Positions 9,046-18,357 of a stretch of DNA of 64,000 nucleotides are shown here, piece by piece. The number at the start of each line of letters is the position of its first letter. The first letter of the stretch is position 1. A program made the translations under genes and the position numbers. Source of the DNA: Acinetobacter guillouiae CIP 63.46 (lineage in GTDB: Bacteria > Pseudomonadota > Gammaproteobacteria > Pseudomonadales > Moraxellaceae); the NCBI RefSeq assembly GCF_000368145.1, contig NZ_KB849282.1:124001-188000 (forward strand), in the 5' to 3' direction. A model generated the notes under the pieces. It had not been told where the DNA came from. It made no database searches and worked only from the letters and a program-made list of their open reading frames with translations.

Positions 9046-9513
9046 CTAATCTTCAAAATCAATCCGAATCGTTTCAAAGCGGACTCGTCCGTCTTGAATT
9101 GCTTGGGCAATCGCTTGTTGCCCTTTGGTCAAACGTGCCCCACCACTCTTAATATCAATCAACACCACTTCAATATCTTCAGCCAAACCTTCACCATCTC
9201 GAAAATCGGTATAGCCATCAAACACCACATAATCAATAGGATCACCTAAAAACTTGGCATCACTGGGTAAATAACGAAACTCAGGCATGATTGGTGCAAG
9301 TTGTTCCGCCATTTTGCCTTTCAGCACAGCACGACTGGTATTTACACTACGCTTTTGTGCGCTTGCTAAAGCCTGCTGATGCTCTAATTCCAACTCAGCA
9401 ATATACTGCTCATACTCTGCTTTGATTTTGCCATTACGCGTACTTGATAACACGATTGTGGTTAAAACGATGCCAATACATGCACCAATTAACATCGCCA
9501 TCCAGATGGACAT
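9046..9513 (-). CDS. Membrane-anchored protein related to Holliday junction resolvases
   Basis: This 155-residue protein has an N-terminal transmembrane segment (about residues 4-22), a Glu/Gln-rich coiled stretch, then a domain like the 'endonuclease related to archaeal Holliday junction resolvase' family (PF10107/COG4741 by recall). Nuclease-like acidic residues appear in FLGDPIDYVVFDG and VLIDIKSGG, the latter matching the Asp-x-Lys part of a PD-(D/E)xK core. A membrane-tethered nuclease fold is unusual and its role is unknown. The gene stands alone upstream of, and divergent from, the ParA gene. Confidence 0.7.
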   Translation of the reverse strand: MSIWMAMLIGACIGIVLTTIVLSSTRNGKIKAEYEQYIAELELEHQQALASAQKRSVNTSRAVLKGKMAEQLAPIMPEFRYLPSDAKFLGDPIDYVVFDGYTDFRDGEGLAEDIEVVLIDIKSGGARLTKGQQAIAQAIQDGRVRFETIRIDFED

Positions 9514-9642
9514 GCTTTTTCCTTTAACTCGATATCTTGCACAATGTAAACAACTACTAAAGTTTTGTCATGTATAACCTATATGCTAAAAATTAATGCT
9601 AAAGTAAGGTGAAGGTTAGCTTACAGACTTAATTGATCAATC

Positions 9643-10287
9643 ATGAAAACAATACTTGTTGCAAATTTAAAAGGCGGTTGTGGGAAAACGATTACGGCAA
9701 TAACATTAGCGACGGCGCTTGCACAAAAAGGCTATAAAGTGGCCTTGGCTGATGCAGATGGACAAAAATCTGCACTGCAATGGTTAAAGCAACGTCCTGA
9801 CACTGCAGCAACAATTCAAAGTCTGGATTGGCGTCATGAAAAATCAATTGGAGATGCACCTAAAAACTTAGATTATTTAGTGATTGATGCACCAGGTGCT
9901 TTAACTGGTGAACATGCTGAGCAATTGATTAGTGAATGCCATGCTGTAGTCACTCCGTTACAACCCTCTTTTTTTGATATCGACAGTACTCGACGTTTCC
10001 TTAAACACATCCAAGACATTAAAAAAATTCGTAAAGGTAAAGTTTCTGTATATCTGGTTGCCAATCGAATGAAAGCCAACAGCTCAAGCTCGAAAGATAT
10101 TCAGCAATTCTTTGATAAAATCGAACAAAAACCTGTTGCATGGATATCTGAACGTACTGCCTATAGCCAATTGGCGATGCAAGGTCTAAATGTTTTTGAT
10201 AAAACCCAAAAGAACTTTTTAACCATTCAAGAACAATGGCAACCCTTACTTGATGCTTTAATAGACGATCCAAGCGATTGGTTCTAA
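9643..10287 (+). CDS. ParA-family ATPase (orphan, no ParB nearby)
   Basis: A 214-residue P-loop ATPase of the ParA/MinD superfamily. The deviant Walker A motif KGGCGKT is at residues 10-16, and YLVIDAPG is Walker B-like. There is no N-terminal DNA-binding extension, so it is the small ParA type. Such ATPases position plasmids, chromosomes or protein complexes on the nucleoid. No parB-like gene adjoins it, and the downstream gene encodes an AI-2E family membrane protein, so its cargo is unknown. Chromosomal context and ordinary composition argue against a plasmid partition locus. Confidence 0.82.
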   Translation: MKTILVANLKGGCGKTITAITLATALAQKGYKVALADADGQKSALQWLKQRPDTAATIQSLDWRHEKSIGDAPKNLDYLVIDAPGALTGEHAEQLISECHAVVTPLQPSFFDIDSTRRFLKHIQDIKKIRKGKVSVYLVANRMKANSSSSKDIQQFFDKIEQKPVAWISERTAYSQLAMQGLNVFDKTQKNFLTIQEQWQPLLDALIDDPSDWF

Positions 10288-10387
10288 AACCAATTCAATA
10301 AAGATCAAATAAATTGTGCTTAAAATTTGCCACACTTTATTTTTCAGTTAATATTGAGTCAATCACTCACAATTTTTAGAGTAATTA

Positions 10388-11506
10388 GTGCAAGAATTCA
10401 CTTCGAACTTACAACGTATCTTATTGTTTGGATTATTGTTCATCCTTATTTTTTTGGGTTACGATATTCTCAAATACTTCATTGTACCTGTGTTATGGGC
10501 ATGTATTATCGCCTATATGACTTGGCCAATGTACAAACGCATCTTAAGAATGTTTGGTTCGAATCGACCAACCCTCAGTGCATCACTCATGATTACACTG
10601 GTGGTTTTGGTGGTTGGAATTCCACTGACTTTTGCTATTTTTATTTTACAACATGAAGGACGAAATCTTTATTTCGACCTACAACGCCAATTATCTTCAG
10701 GTCATTTGACTGTTCCAGACTTTATCCGTGAACTCCCCATTATTGGAAAAGAAGTCAGCCGTACCGTACGTGAAATTAATGCCGATCCTACCAGCCTTTC
10801 GCAAACCATTGGTCTGTGGATTCAAGGCCATATGAACTATGGTAAATTCGTCCTGAACGAAATTACCAAGAATTTGGTTAAGCTGGGTTTTGCAATCATG
10901 TCTTTATTCTTCTTCTATCGAGATGGTCAAACCATTTTGGAACAAGTCAGTAAAGCCTTACAAATGTTAATTGGCCCACGTATTCACCATTATCTTGACA
11001 CCATTTCTGAAACAACCCGTGCTGTGGTTTATGGTGTTGGTTTAACTGCGGTTGCTCAAGCATTTCTTGCTGGTGTGAGTTATTTTGTTGCCGGTGTTCC
11101 AAATCCAATGGTACTCACCATTGTGACTTTCTTGATGGCACTGATTCCATTCGGCCCTCCTGTTGCTTATGGTGCAGTTTCATTATGGCTGTTTTCACAA
11201 GGTCAAACCATGGAAGCAATTGGTGTAATGGCTTGGGGTGTTTGTATTGTTAGTACTGCTGATAATGTGATTCGACCTTTGGTTATTTCAGGTGCAACCA
11301 AGATTCCGTTCTTGTTGATCATGTTTGGTGTACTTGGTGGATTAGCAAGTTTTGGACTGGTTGGACTGTTTATTGGCCCTGTCATTCTTGCAATTCTCTT
11401 GGCCATTTGGCGTGAGTGGTTACATGAAACCACTGAGCCAGAAATCCTAATGCCAGATGCCACGATGGCCTATGACATTGATGATGATCAGCCTACAAAA
11501 CCTTAG
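10388..11506 (+). CDS. AI-2E family transporter (PerM/TqsA-like permease)
   Basis: A 372-residue integral membrane protein of the AI-2E/UPF0118 family. There are two N-terminal membrane helices, a long helical central region (about 70-150), and then a block of helices around FAIMSLFFFYRDG, VGLTAVAQAFLAGVSYFVAG and the conserved LIPFGPPVAYG. Family members export small molecules or ions; E. coli TqsA affects autoinducer-2 export, and others behave as Na+/H+ antiporters. The start is GTG at 10388. It follows parA by 100 bp on the same strand. Confidence 0.85.
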   Translation: MQEFTSNLQRILLFGLLFILIFLGYDILKYFIVPVLWACIIAYMTWPMYKRILRMFGSNRPTLSASLMITLVVLVVGIPLTFAIFILQHEGRNLYFDLQRQLSSGHLTVPDFIRELPIIGKEVSRTVREINADPTSLSQTIGLWIQGHMNYGKFVLNEITKNLVKLGFAIMSLFFFYRDGQTILEQVSKALQMLIGPRIHHYLDTISETTRAVVYGVGLTAVAQAFLAGVSYFVAGVPNPMVLTIVTFLMALIPFGPPVAYGAVSLWLFSQGQTMEAIGVMAWGVCIVSTADNVIRPLVISGATKIPFLLIMFGVLGGLASFGLVGLFIGPVILAILLAIWREWLHETTEPEILMPDATMAYDIDDDQPTKP

Positions 11507-11784
11507 CCCAATTCAGGCAAGTGACAATTAAAATTTCAATATTTGAAATCGTATATTCGCGAATAAGCTTTAATTGGCGAATATACCTTGTCTAACGATC
11601 TATATATCGCAGATATTCTGCGTAATTATTTTGCTGATTATTTTGTTTATTTATTTTTAGTCAGCATAATCAATGCCAATCAAATTTACTGTTAAATAAA
11701 TTCATACAATCAGACATTTAATTCACATTGTTTATCAGGCCGTGCTTTGTTTGAATAGTGACTAATCATAATCAAATACTTTGG
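11507..11784. promoter_or_regulatory. Palindrome-rich intergenic region upstream of sodC
   Basis: GTATATTCGC (11551-11560) is an exact inverted match of GCGAATATAC (11577-11586). The left arm also lies in a smaller perfect palindrome TATTCGCGAATA (11554-11565). Downstream, CGCAGA-TAT-TCTGCG (11608-11622) is another perfect inverted repeat. None has a T-run, so regulator binding is more likely than termination. The sodC promoter probably lies between here and 11784. Confidence 0.45.
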
Positions 11785-12348
11785 ATGCGTTCGATGACAT
11801 CTACTTTCTTTAAAACGTCTATACTTTGTACATGTATCGCACTTTTTACAGCGGCATGTAGTACAACAACGGTCAAACCTAAGCTTAAAACACCATTACA
11901 AACAGTGGATATGCATGCGGTCTCTGCACAAGGCATTGGTGCAAAAATTGGTACAGTAAGCTTGCAAGATTCTCCAAATGGTTTAACCATCAACACCCAA
12001 CTTAGCCAATTACCTTCTGGTTATCATGGTTTCCATATTCATGAAAAAGGCTCATGTGCCCCTGCTGAAAAAGACGGAAAAATGGGCGCAGCTTTAGCTG
12101 CGGGTGGTCATTTCAATCCACAAAAAACTGGTCATGGCACTCCGAATGATGGGCATATGGGCGATTTACCTGTACTCAATGTAGATTCAAATGGTAATGC
12201 CAAAACAACCTTAATTGCACCACGTCTAAAACTGGCCGATATTCAAGGCTTAGCTATTATGATTCATGCGGGTGGCGATAATTATTCAGACCATCCAAAA
12301 CCACTGGGTGGTGGTGGGGATCGTATTGCATGTGGTGTGATTCAATAA
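11785..12348 (+). CDS. sodC: Cu,Zn superoxide dismutase lipoprotein
   Basis: This envelope enzyme dismutates superoxide to peroxide and oxygen. A lipoprotein signal ends in LFTAAC, so the mature enzyme is membrane-anchored. The copper ligands are visible in GFHIHEKG, GGHFNP and IMIHAGGDN; the zinc ligands in GGHFNP, KTGHGTP and DGHMGD. The two disulfide cysteines (GSCAP and IACGV) and the C-terminal GGGGDRIACGVI are also present. The frame is open to a GTG at 11758; I chose ATG 11785, and ATG 11794 is an alternative. All metal ligands are intact, so activity is expected. Confidence 0.92.
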   Translation: MRSMTSTFFKTSILCTCIALFTAACSTTTVKPKLKTPLQTVDMHAVSAQGIGAKIGTVSLQDSPNGLTINTQLSQLPSGYHGFHIHEKGSCAPAEKDGKMGAALAAGGHFNPQKTGHGTPNDGHMGDLPVLNVDSNGNAKTTLIAPRLKLADIQGLAIMIHAGGDNYSDHPKPLGGGGDRIACGVIQ

Positions 12349-12428
12349 TTTAAATCATTAGGGGCTGTAGGCCTTTCATAAATGGTTTATAGCCGTAAAC
12401 ATAGACGAATTGTCAACAGACCCAAATT

Positions 12429-12452
12429 GTGGATAAGTATGCGCTTATCCAC
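12429..12452. terminator. Perfect hairpin between sodC and the convergent DUF2252 gene
   Basis: GTGGATAAG (12429-12437) pairs with CTTATCCAC (12444-12452) around a six-base loop, centred between two convergent genes, as expected for a bidirectional terminator. The arms extended by one base are perfect DnaA boxes (TGTGGATAA and TTATCCACA), which is discussed separately as a finding. Confidence 0.45.
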
Positions 12453-12459
12453 ATTGTCT

Positions 12460-13683
12460 TTATTTCAGATGCGAAAGCGCATAACGACGGCAATGTTCCA
12501 AATAACCTGCCTCATGTACACTCATCAATTCAACAATACTACGCCATAGCCAAAATGGCGCATCAATGGTTTTTGATTGATTGCGTTTTAGCTCTTTCAC
12601 CCAAGCATTACGTACTGAATCATCCATCTGTCGAGCATGTGCACGACCAATGACAAAAGCCAAATAGAAAGCTAAGTCTTTGGCTTCAACTTCATTGACC
12701 CCTTCTATTTCGAGTTTTAAATCTTGTGGCAATAACTCTCGAATAAAAATCGAAGTATCTAAAAACTTACTTGCTCGCATCCGCTCCCCTAAAAATGGCG
12801 ATAAATGTCTTGCGCCTTCAACAATTCTTGCCGCATTGTCTTTTGGCATCGGTGTATTTGAATAACGTGGTGCAAGTGCTGTTGTGGCTTCTTTCAAATC
12901 CATTAAACACAGGCCTTTCCCATCTCTGACAATATGATTCGATGAATCCATCAGTACGATATAGCGCAATAAGCCTAAAGAACTGCACCCTTTAACCCAA
13001 TATGCTGAATCGATGACTTTCAATTGAGCAGATTGATCACGCTGACCAATCATTGTGACCAAGTCTTGAATATCGGGCTGATTAAAAACACGATGAATTT
13101 CGAGATGTTCTTTTTTCAATAAGGGCCAAAATTTCTTCCCCAAGGTTATTTCTGGCGTTAAACCTTCTAAACGCTCTCTTGCTAAATTTTTCCAGGTTCG
13201 CTTAAGTGCTTTTTGCATCGCACTATGCACAAGTACTGGTCGCTGTAATTTATCAATCCCTCGACCATTATGTGCTAGGGCATTCACATAACCTGCATAC
13301 AACGCTTCAATCATCTGCGCGGTGACCACACCGGGTAAATCTGAACTACGCACAGCTGTGGCTAAGGATAATCCTAAACGGATAACATCATTGGCAGGAT
13401 TACCAATCACTGTTTGATCCAAGTCACGAATTTCAATATCAATTTTACCCTCAGCATTGGCAACAGGGCCCAAATTCCCAGTATGGCAATCACCACAAAT
13501 CCAAATCGCAGGCCCCTGTGGGATCGAACTTATTTCAGCTTGCTTCAACCAATCATAATATTTGGCCGTATTGCCACGTACATAGGCATGGATTGAACCT
13601 GCCATTTTTAAATTACGACGTTCTGTTAGTTCAGCATTGCGATAACGAGGTTGTTTTATTTCAGTGTTTTGCTGGTTTGACAT
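12460..13683 (-). CDS. DUF2252 family protein
   Basis: A 407-residue protein of the DUF2252 family, soluble and without a signal. The family is distantly kinase-like: WICGDCHTGNLG (about residues 61-72) resembles the catalytic loop GDxHxxN of aminoglycoside phosphotransferase-type enzymes, and IEIRDLDQTVIGNPANDVIRL follows as the metal-binding Asp region. Function in bacteria is not established. The ATG at 13683 gives the usual charged start. It is monocistronic, convergent with sodC and divergent from the FUSC gene. Confidence 0.85.
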   Translation of the reverse strand: MSNQQNTEIKQPRYRNAELTERRNLKMAGSIHAYVRGNTAKYYDWLKQAEISSIPQGPAIWICGDCHTGNLGPVANAEGKIDIEIRDLDQTVIGNPANDVIRLGLSLATAVRSSDLPGVVTAQMIEALYAGYVNALAHNGRGIDKLQRPVLVHSAMQKALKRTWKNLARERLEGLTPEITLGKKFWPLLKKEHLEIHRVFNQPDIQDLVTMIGQRDQSAQLKVIDSAYWVKGCSSLGLLRYIVLMDSSNHIVRDGKGLCLMDLKEATTALAPRYSNTPMPKDNAARIVEGARHLSPFLGERMRASKFLDTSIFIRELLPQDLKLEIEGVNEVEAKDLAFYLAFVIGRAHARQMDDSVRNAWVKELKRNQSKTIDAPFWLWRSIVELMSVHEAGYLEHCRRYALSHLK

Positions 13684-13867
13684 TTTTGCTATTTTTAAGT
13701 ATTTGATCGCTTATTCTGAGTTTTTTTAAGCATTTAAGTAAGGGTTAAACTGTATACAAAATGTTGAATATTACCGTTTATTTTTTACATTTCTACATGC
13801 AATAAATCGTGTCGCCTTTTCAGAAACGAGTAAAATATTGAAACGCCCAAGCCACTGAATTGACACT

Positions 13868-16018
13868 GTGAATAGTTATCAGCAAATCTTTCAAAATATA
13901 AAATCAAATTCAACTTTGATTTATTGCCTACAGATTTTGATTGTTTTAACTGGAACAACGCTTGGACTGTATTTTCTAGGTTATGAACAGCTCATTGTTC
14001 CAATTACGCTTGGTGCAATTGCCACAGCACTCACAGATTTTGATGACCGACTGAGTATTCGTTTAAGAAATCTTGGCTTGGTCTGTGTGTTGTTTTTTAC
14101 TGTCAGTAGTATTTTAGATTTTTTACATCCCTATAAACTTTTATTTTTAATTTACTTATCTCTGTCCAGTGCAGCTTTTATCTTAATGGGTGCATTGGGG
14201 CAACGCTATGCCACCATTTCATTTGGTACCGTACTCTTGTCAATCTATACCATGTTTGGCTTAGGTGAATATACTGAGTGGTATCAACAGCCCAGTTATT
14301 TTGTCATGGGCACATTATGGTATGGCTTGACCTCTATCATTTTCTATCTACTGAAACCGACACAAGCTGTACAAGACAACTTATCCAATAGCTTCAATCT
14401 TCTTTCCGAGCTGTTGATGTCAAAAGCAAAACTGTTTGATCCTGATAATGTCGACAATGTTGAGCAACTTTTATATGATCTTTCTTTGCAAAACAGTCAG
14501 TTGGTACAAAACTTAAACCAAACAAAAGCCTCATTACTGACCCGATTAAAAGCCTCTCGTGCCAATAAAAACACCATTTACTGGCTTAATTTATATTTTC
14601 TGGCCCAAGATATTCATGAACAAGTTACTTCTAATTATTTGCACTATGAAAAGATTCACCAGAACTTTAGCCGCACAGATTTAATTTATCGTATTCAGAA
14701 GAATGTACGTTTGCAGGCGCGTAATTGCCAGCAACTTGCCGAGGCAATTTTAAAGCGCCAAATCTTTCAAACGCATACAGACAACAATATTGCTTTAGTC
14801 CATTTAGAAAACTCAATGCAGGAATGGATTCAACACAATCCACATAATTTAGAAGTAAAAAACTTACTGTTGGTATTAAACAATCTGAAAAATGTGCAAG
14901 ATCAATTTGTTAACCTGAGTATTGAACAACGTAATTATCAACAAAGTTATAGCCAACATCGAGATAACCTCAATTTATTGGATGATGATATCCATGATCT
15001 ACCAGACCTTTGGCTCAAGATTAAACAACATTTAACCCCAAATTCTGCATTATTTCGCCATGCCGTGCGTATCGCGTTTGTGTTTGCTGTGGGCTATGCC
15101 ATTTCGCTACTACCCTTTGCCAAAAACGGCTATTGGATTTTACTCACCAGTTTATTTGTGTGCCAAATTAGTTATTTTGCCACCAAAAGTCGTTTAAAAC
15201 TGCGCACGCTAGGGACTGTATTAGGGGTACTTTTGGGTATTCCCATTTTATACTTTGTCCCCAGTATTGAAGGGCAATTACTCCTTACCATTATTTTTGG
15301 GGTGTACTTTTTCTACTTACGCTCAAAGAAATATGCCATGGCGACTTTAATGGCAACGCTAATGGTCTTGTTGATCTTTAATTTAAAAGGCGCAGGCTAT
15401 GCCATTATTTTACCGCGCATTATCGACACCCTCTTGGGGTGTTTAATCGCATGGTTTGCGGTCAGTTTTATTTGGCCAGACTGGAACTTCCGTGATATTT
15501 CCAACAATATCCGTAAAAGCAGTAAGGCAACCTTAGACTATTTCGATGCGGTTGTTGAACAATATCAACAAGGCCGTACCAACAGTATTGATTATCGTAA
15601 AGCACGTCGAGCGGCACATAATGCACAGATTGAATTATCCACGATGATTTCCAGCTTAAGTGCTGAACCCAATCCAAATCCGGATTTAATTCACAATGCC
15701 TTTAGATACTTGGTCTATAGCCATAGCCAGCTCAGTTATGTTTCAGCTTTAGGTAGCCATCGTGAACATGTACATGATCAGCAGATTTTAGATTTGATGT
15801 TATGGTGCAAACATACCTTAACTGATGTTTTGCTTAACCAAACCGCTGTAAATGAAGCCTTAATTGAAACAAAGCTCACAGAAATTCAGCACATCAGTGA
15901 TCAAGAAAATTTGTCAGATAATTTACTTTTGGTGCTTAAACAAATCAGTTTATTATTGGAAACCTTACCTGAGTTGTTAAAACTAAAAACAACCTTACTT
16001 CGATTAGAAATTAAATAG
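13868..16018 (+). CDS. FUSC family inner-membrane protein (YccS/YhfK-like)
   Basis: A 716-residue membrane protein with the duplicated architecture of the YccS/YhfK group (fusaric acid resistance protein-like). A first block of about six helices (residues 15-170) is followed by a long soluble region (about 175-395), a second block of about six helices (about 400-540) beginning HAVRIAFVFAVGYAISLLPF, and a cytoplasmic tail. The start is GTG at 13868. Relatives are proposed efflux components for aromatic acids, but no membrane-fusion or outer-membrane partner adjoins it here, so a transport role is inferred from family only. Confidence 0.82.
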   Translation: MNSYQQIFQNIKSNSTLIYCLQILIVLTGTTLGLYFLGYEQLIVPITLGAIATALTDFDDRLSIRLRNLGLVCVLFFTVSSILDFLHPYKLLFLIYLSLSSAAFILMGALGQRYATISFGTVLLSIYTMFGLGEYTEWYQQPSYFVMGTLWYGLTSIIFYLLKPTQAVQDNLSNSFNLLSELLMSKAKLFDPDNVDNVEQLLYDLSLQNSQLVQNLNQTKASLLTRLKASRANKNTIYWLNLYFLAQDIHEQVTSNYLHYEKIHQNFSRTDLIYRIQKNVRLQARNCQQLAEAILKRQIFQTHTDNNIALVHLENSMQEWIQHNPHNLEVKNLLLVLNNLKNVQDQFVNLSIEQRNYQQSYSQHRDNLNLLDDDIHDLPDLWLKIKQHLTPNSALFRHAVRIAFVFAVGYAISLLPFAKNGYWILLTSLFVCQISYFATKSRLKLRTLGTVLGVLLGIPILYFVPSIEGQLLLTIIFGVYFFYLRSKKYAMATLMATLMVLLIFNLKGAGYAIILPRIIDTLLGCLIAWFAVSFIWPDWNFRDISNNIRKSSKATLDYFDAVVEQYQQGRTNSIDYRKARRAAHNAQIELSTMISSLSAEPNPNPDLIHNAFRYLVYSHSQLSYVSALGSHREHVHDQQILDLMLWCKHTLTDVLLNQTAVNEALIETKLTEIQHISDQENLSDNLLLVLKQISLLLETLPELLKLKTTLLRLEIK

Positions 16019-16048
16019 CAAGAATGACCAGACATTTAGAGGCTTCAC

Positions 16049-16603
16049 ATGAAACTTAAACATTGCCTAGCGTTTTTATTCTCTGCATTGACTATCGGTG
16101 CTGCGCCCAATGCTTTTGCAGATTCTCAATTTAATCAAGACTTAGAGCAATTTTTAGAATGTAAAAAGACGCTGAAAAATTATTATGACTTAGGTTTTGA
16201 ATTTGAGGATGATCTGAAAAAGAATGGCTGGATTAAACAAGGTGAAGAATATACCTATGTAAGCAAAGTCCCCATAACAGTATTCGGTCAATCTACAGAT
16301 CAAATTAGTTTGGTTTCTGGTGGAATGTTGGCTGTTTTAAAACATGCGAATACCAAAGACCTCGCTAAAAAGTTTCAAATCACGCAAAACCCGTTCTTTA
16401 AAGATATGCCGTATTTTTCAGGAGAGAAAGTTGTAAAAACAGATCTTGAGACCAAAGAAACCGAAAAATCTTTGCGTAAACTGACTTTGGCTGAATCGAA
16501 TCCCGTTATAGATGAAGGTGAACATAAAACCTATATCGGGTGTGTTTATATTACTGAATTTGAACAGCAACAGCAGGACGCTGCAATCAAAGCTTTACAA
16601 TAA
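16049..16603 (+). CDS. Secreted protein of unknown function
   Basis: A 184-residue protein with a classical signal peptide, hydrophobic LAFLFSALTIGAAP with a likely cut after AFA at about residue 24. The mature part is acidic and carries two cysteines (LECKK near residue 38 and IGCVY near residue 167) that could pair in the periplasm. No domain recognised. It follows the FUSC gene by 30 bp on the same strand and may be co-transcribed. Confidence 0.65.
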   Translation: MKLKHCLAFLFSALTIGAAPNAFADSQFNQDLEQFLECKKTLKNYYDLGFEFEDDLKKNGWIKQGEEYTYVSKVPITVFGQSTDQISLVSGGMLAVLKHANTKDLAKKFQITQNPFFKDMPYFSGEKVVKTDLETKETEKSLRKLTLAESNPVIDEGEHKTYIGCVYITEFEQQQQDAAIKALQ

Positions 16604-16765
16604 TCGATCTTAAATATTGGACTATATCTGGTCTGGAGACTAAAAGCTTATTCTCCAGAACGATCTTCCATCTATTTAAATCAATCGATTTTATTTACTA
16701 TTTTTTTCAAATCGTTTAGATAATTCGGTTAGACTCAAGCTTCATTCTCATTTGACTAAGTGACC

Positions 16766-17053
16766 ATGAATATCAAATCTTTACGTATTGTTGGTTTTCT
16801 TGAAGGTATTTCCTTTCTCCTTCTTCTCTTTATTGCGATGCCTTTGAAATATATTTGGGGTATGCCTCTTTATGTGAAATATATTGGCATGGGACATGGT
16901 GTGTTATTTCTTGCTTTTCTTGCAGTGTTATTGATTGTCTGTGGAAAACAGAAGTGGTCCATTCACATGTTTATTTTAGGTTTAATTGCTTCAATTTTAC
17001 CTTTTGGGCCTTTTGTTTTTGATCATAAATTAAAAGCATTACAACAGCCTTAA
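16766..17053 (+). CDS. DUF3817 family small integral membrane protein
   Basis: A 95-residue membrane protein of the DUF3817 (YdzA-like) family. The family hallmark, an N-terminal helix containing a glutamate (LRIVGFLEGISFLLLL) followed by a short MPLKYIWGMPLYVKYIGMGHG loop, is clear, and two further helices follow. The GTG at 16760 is in frame, but the ATG at 16766 is preferred. Function of the family is unknown. It is convergent with the CraA-like pump gene. Confidence 0.8.
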   Translation: MNIKSLRIVGFLEGISFLLLLFIAMPLKYIWGMPLYVKYIGMGHGVLFLAFLAVLLIVCGKQKWSIHMFILGLIASILPFGPFVFDHKLKALQQP

Positions 17054-17076
17054 CCTGTTTATTTAAGAAGCAAAGC

Positions 17077-17102
17077 TCCCTCCCCTTTTACAAGGAGAGG
17101 GA
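17077..17102. terminator. Imperfect GC-rich hairpin between convergent genes
   Basis: TCCCTCCCCTT can pair with AAGGAGAGGGA at ten of eleven positions around a TTAC loop, between the DUF3817 gene and the minus-strand MFS gene. There is no strong T-run, so terminator activity is only likely from its position. Confidence 0.35.
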
Positions 17103-17115
17103 AACTCAAGTGAGC

Positions 17116-18357
17116 TTAAAACTCACCATTTACTTTACGTTGCTGCATAATTGTTTTTAATAATCCACGTGGAATAGTGAACCACAAAGCAATTAACGCA
17201 AAACATGACAACGCATAAGCCCAGAGATGAAAATGCTCATACAGAATTCGAATCAGTTCAATCACAAAGAAGAAAGTGAACATCATCAACACTGAAACAG
17301 CAGCAGCGACAGTACCTTTAGAGACTTCAGATGACATTAACGCAAAACGATAAAGCACTGAAAAACTAATTCCTTCACCAAAGCTGACTAAGGTCATGCC
17401 TAAAATAACGCAATGAAGAAAATATTCGCGCCAAATGATCCCGACCACTACAATTGCGGTACCTAAAAGCATCAAAGGTAAACCAATCAAAACTGTTTTA
17501 CCCAGTGGCAAACGATCAATCACTTTAATCAGCACAATATTACCTAGAATCAACCCACCCAATACAGGGAATTGCGCCAGACCATATTGCATACTACTGA
17601 GTCCCAGTTCTTCAACCAACATCACTGGAGACAATGCGATCCATAGCATCAAAGGCATCGCCACCATCGGCAAGCCGAGGGTCATGCCCATGAACGTCTT
17701 ATTTTTCAAGACTTGCATATAATCATCCCAAATATAACTCAACGGTTTTTTGGGAATACTGCTTGTACGTGCTGGCATCTTGGCTTTTAGACCAAACCAA
17801 CTCAGAAAAGCTAAAAAGGCAATCGCAATAAATCCCCAGTGCCATGACACATGATCGATGAGAAATGCGCCGACAACAGGGCCAATCAAAGGGGCAAGCA
17901 AAGAAATATTTGCCATCAGTGCCATAACTTTAATGGCGTCACGCTCTTCAAAGGTTTCTTGAATCGCAGCATAACCCACTGCTGCAATCACAGATAAACC
18001 AAAACCTTGCAAGAATCTTAAAACAAGAAAACTTTCAATATTGTGGGTGAGTAAAATTAATAAACAGGTGATGACAAAGAATGCAACACCTGACAATAAA
18101 ACTTTCTTACGTCCTAATCGGTCAGACAAAGGTCCGAGTATCCCTGCAACGCATGCCCCGCCGAGGAGATAAAATGACATAGATGATGGTGCCCATGCAC
18201 TGCTCACACCAAATTCTTTGGTGATTGCGAGCATCGCAGGCTGAACCAAATCATTACCGATATAAACTGAAAATTCAAATAACACCAACGCCAATGGAAA
18301 CATAAGCGTAGCGCGACTCAAACTTGTAGTTTGTTCTTTTTGCACTAAATTTTGCAT
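17116..18357 (-). CDS. craA: MFS multidrug exporter, CraA/MdfA-like
   Basis: A 413-residue, 12-helix major facilitator pump. The N-terminal helix reads FPLALVLFEFSVYIGNDLVQ, with the membrane-embedded acidic residue used by MdfA-type drug/H+ antiporters. The MFS motif A is GPLSDRLGRKKVLLSG. The sequence closely resembles what I recall of Acinetobacter CraA, the intrinsic chloramphenicol exporter, including WAPSSMSFYLLGGA and GEGISFSVLYRFALMSSEVS. It would expel chloramphenicol and related cationic or neutral compounds at the inner membrane. No adjacent regulator gene. Substrate range in this strain is inferred. Confidence 0.85.
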   Translation of the reverse strand: MQNLVQKEQTTSLSRATLMFPLALVLFEFSVYIGNDLVQPAMLAITKEFGVSSAWAPSSMSFYLLGGACVAGILGPLSDRLGRKKVLLSGVAFFVITCLLILLTHNIESFLVLRFLQGFGLSVIAAVGYAAIQETFEERDAIKVMALMANISLLAPLIGPVVGAFLIDHVSWHWGFIAIAFLAFLSWFGLKAKMPARTSSIPKKPLSYIWDDYMQVLKNKTFMGMTLGLPMVAMPLMLWIALSPVMLVEELGLSSMQYGLAQFPVLGGLILGNIVLIKVIDRLPLGKTVLIGLPLMLLGTAIVVVGIIWREYFLHCVILGMTLVSFGEGISFSVLYRFALMSSEVSKGTVAAAVSVLMMFTFFFVIELIRILYEHFHLWAYALSCFALIALWFTIPRGLLKTIMQQRKVNGEF

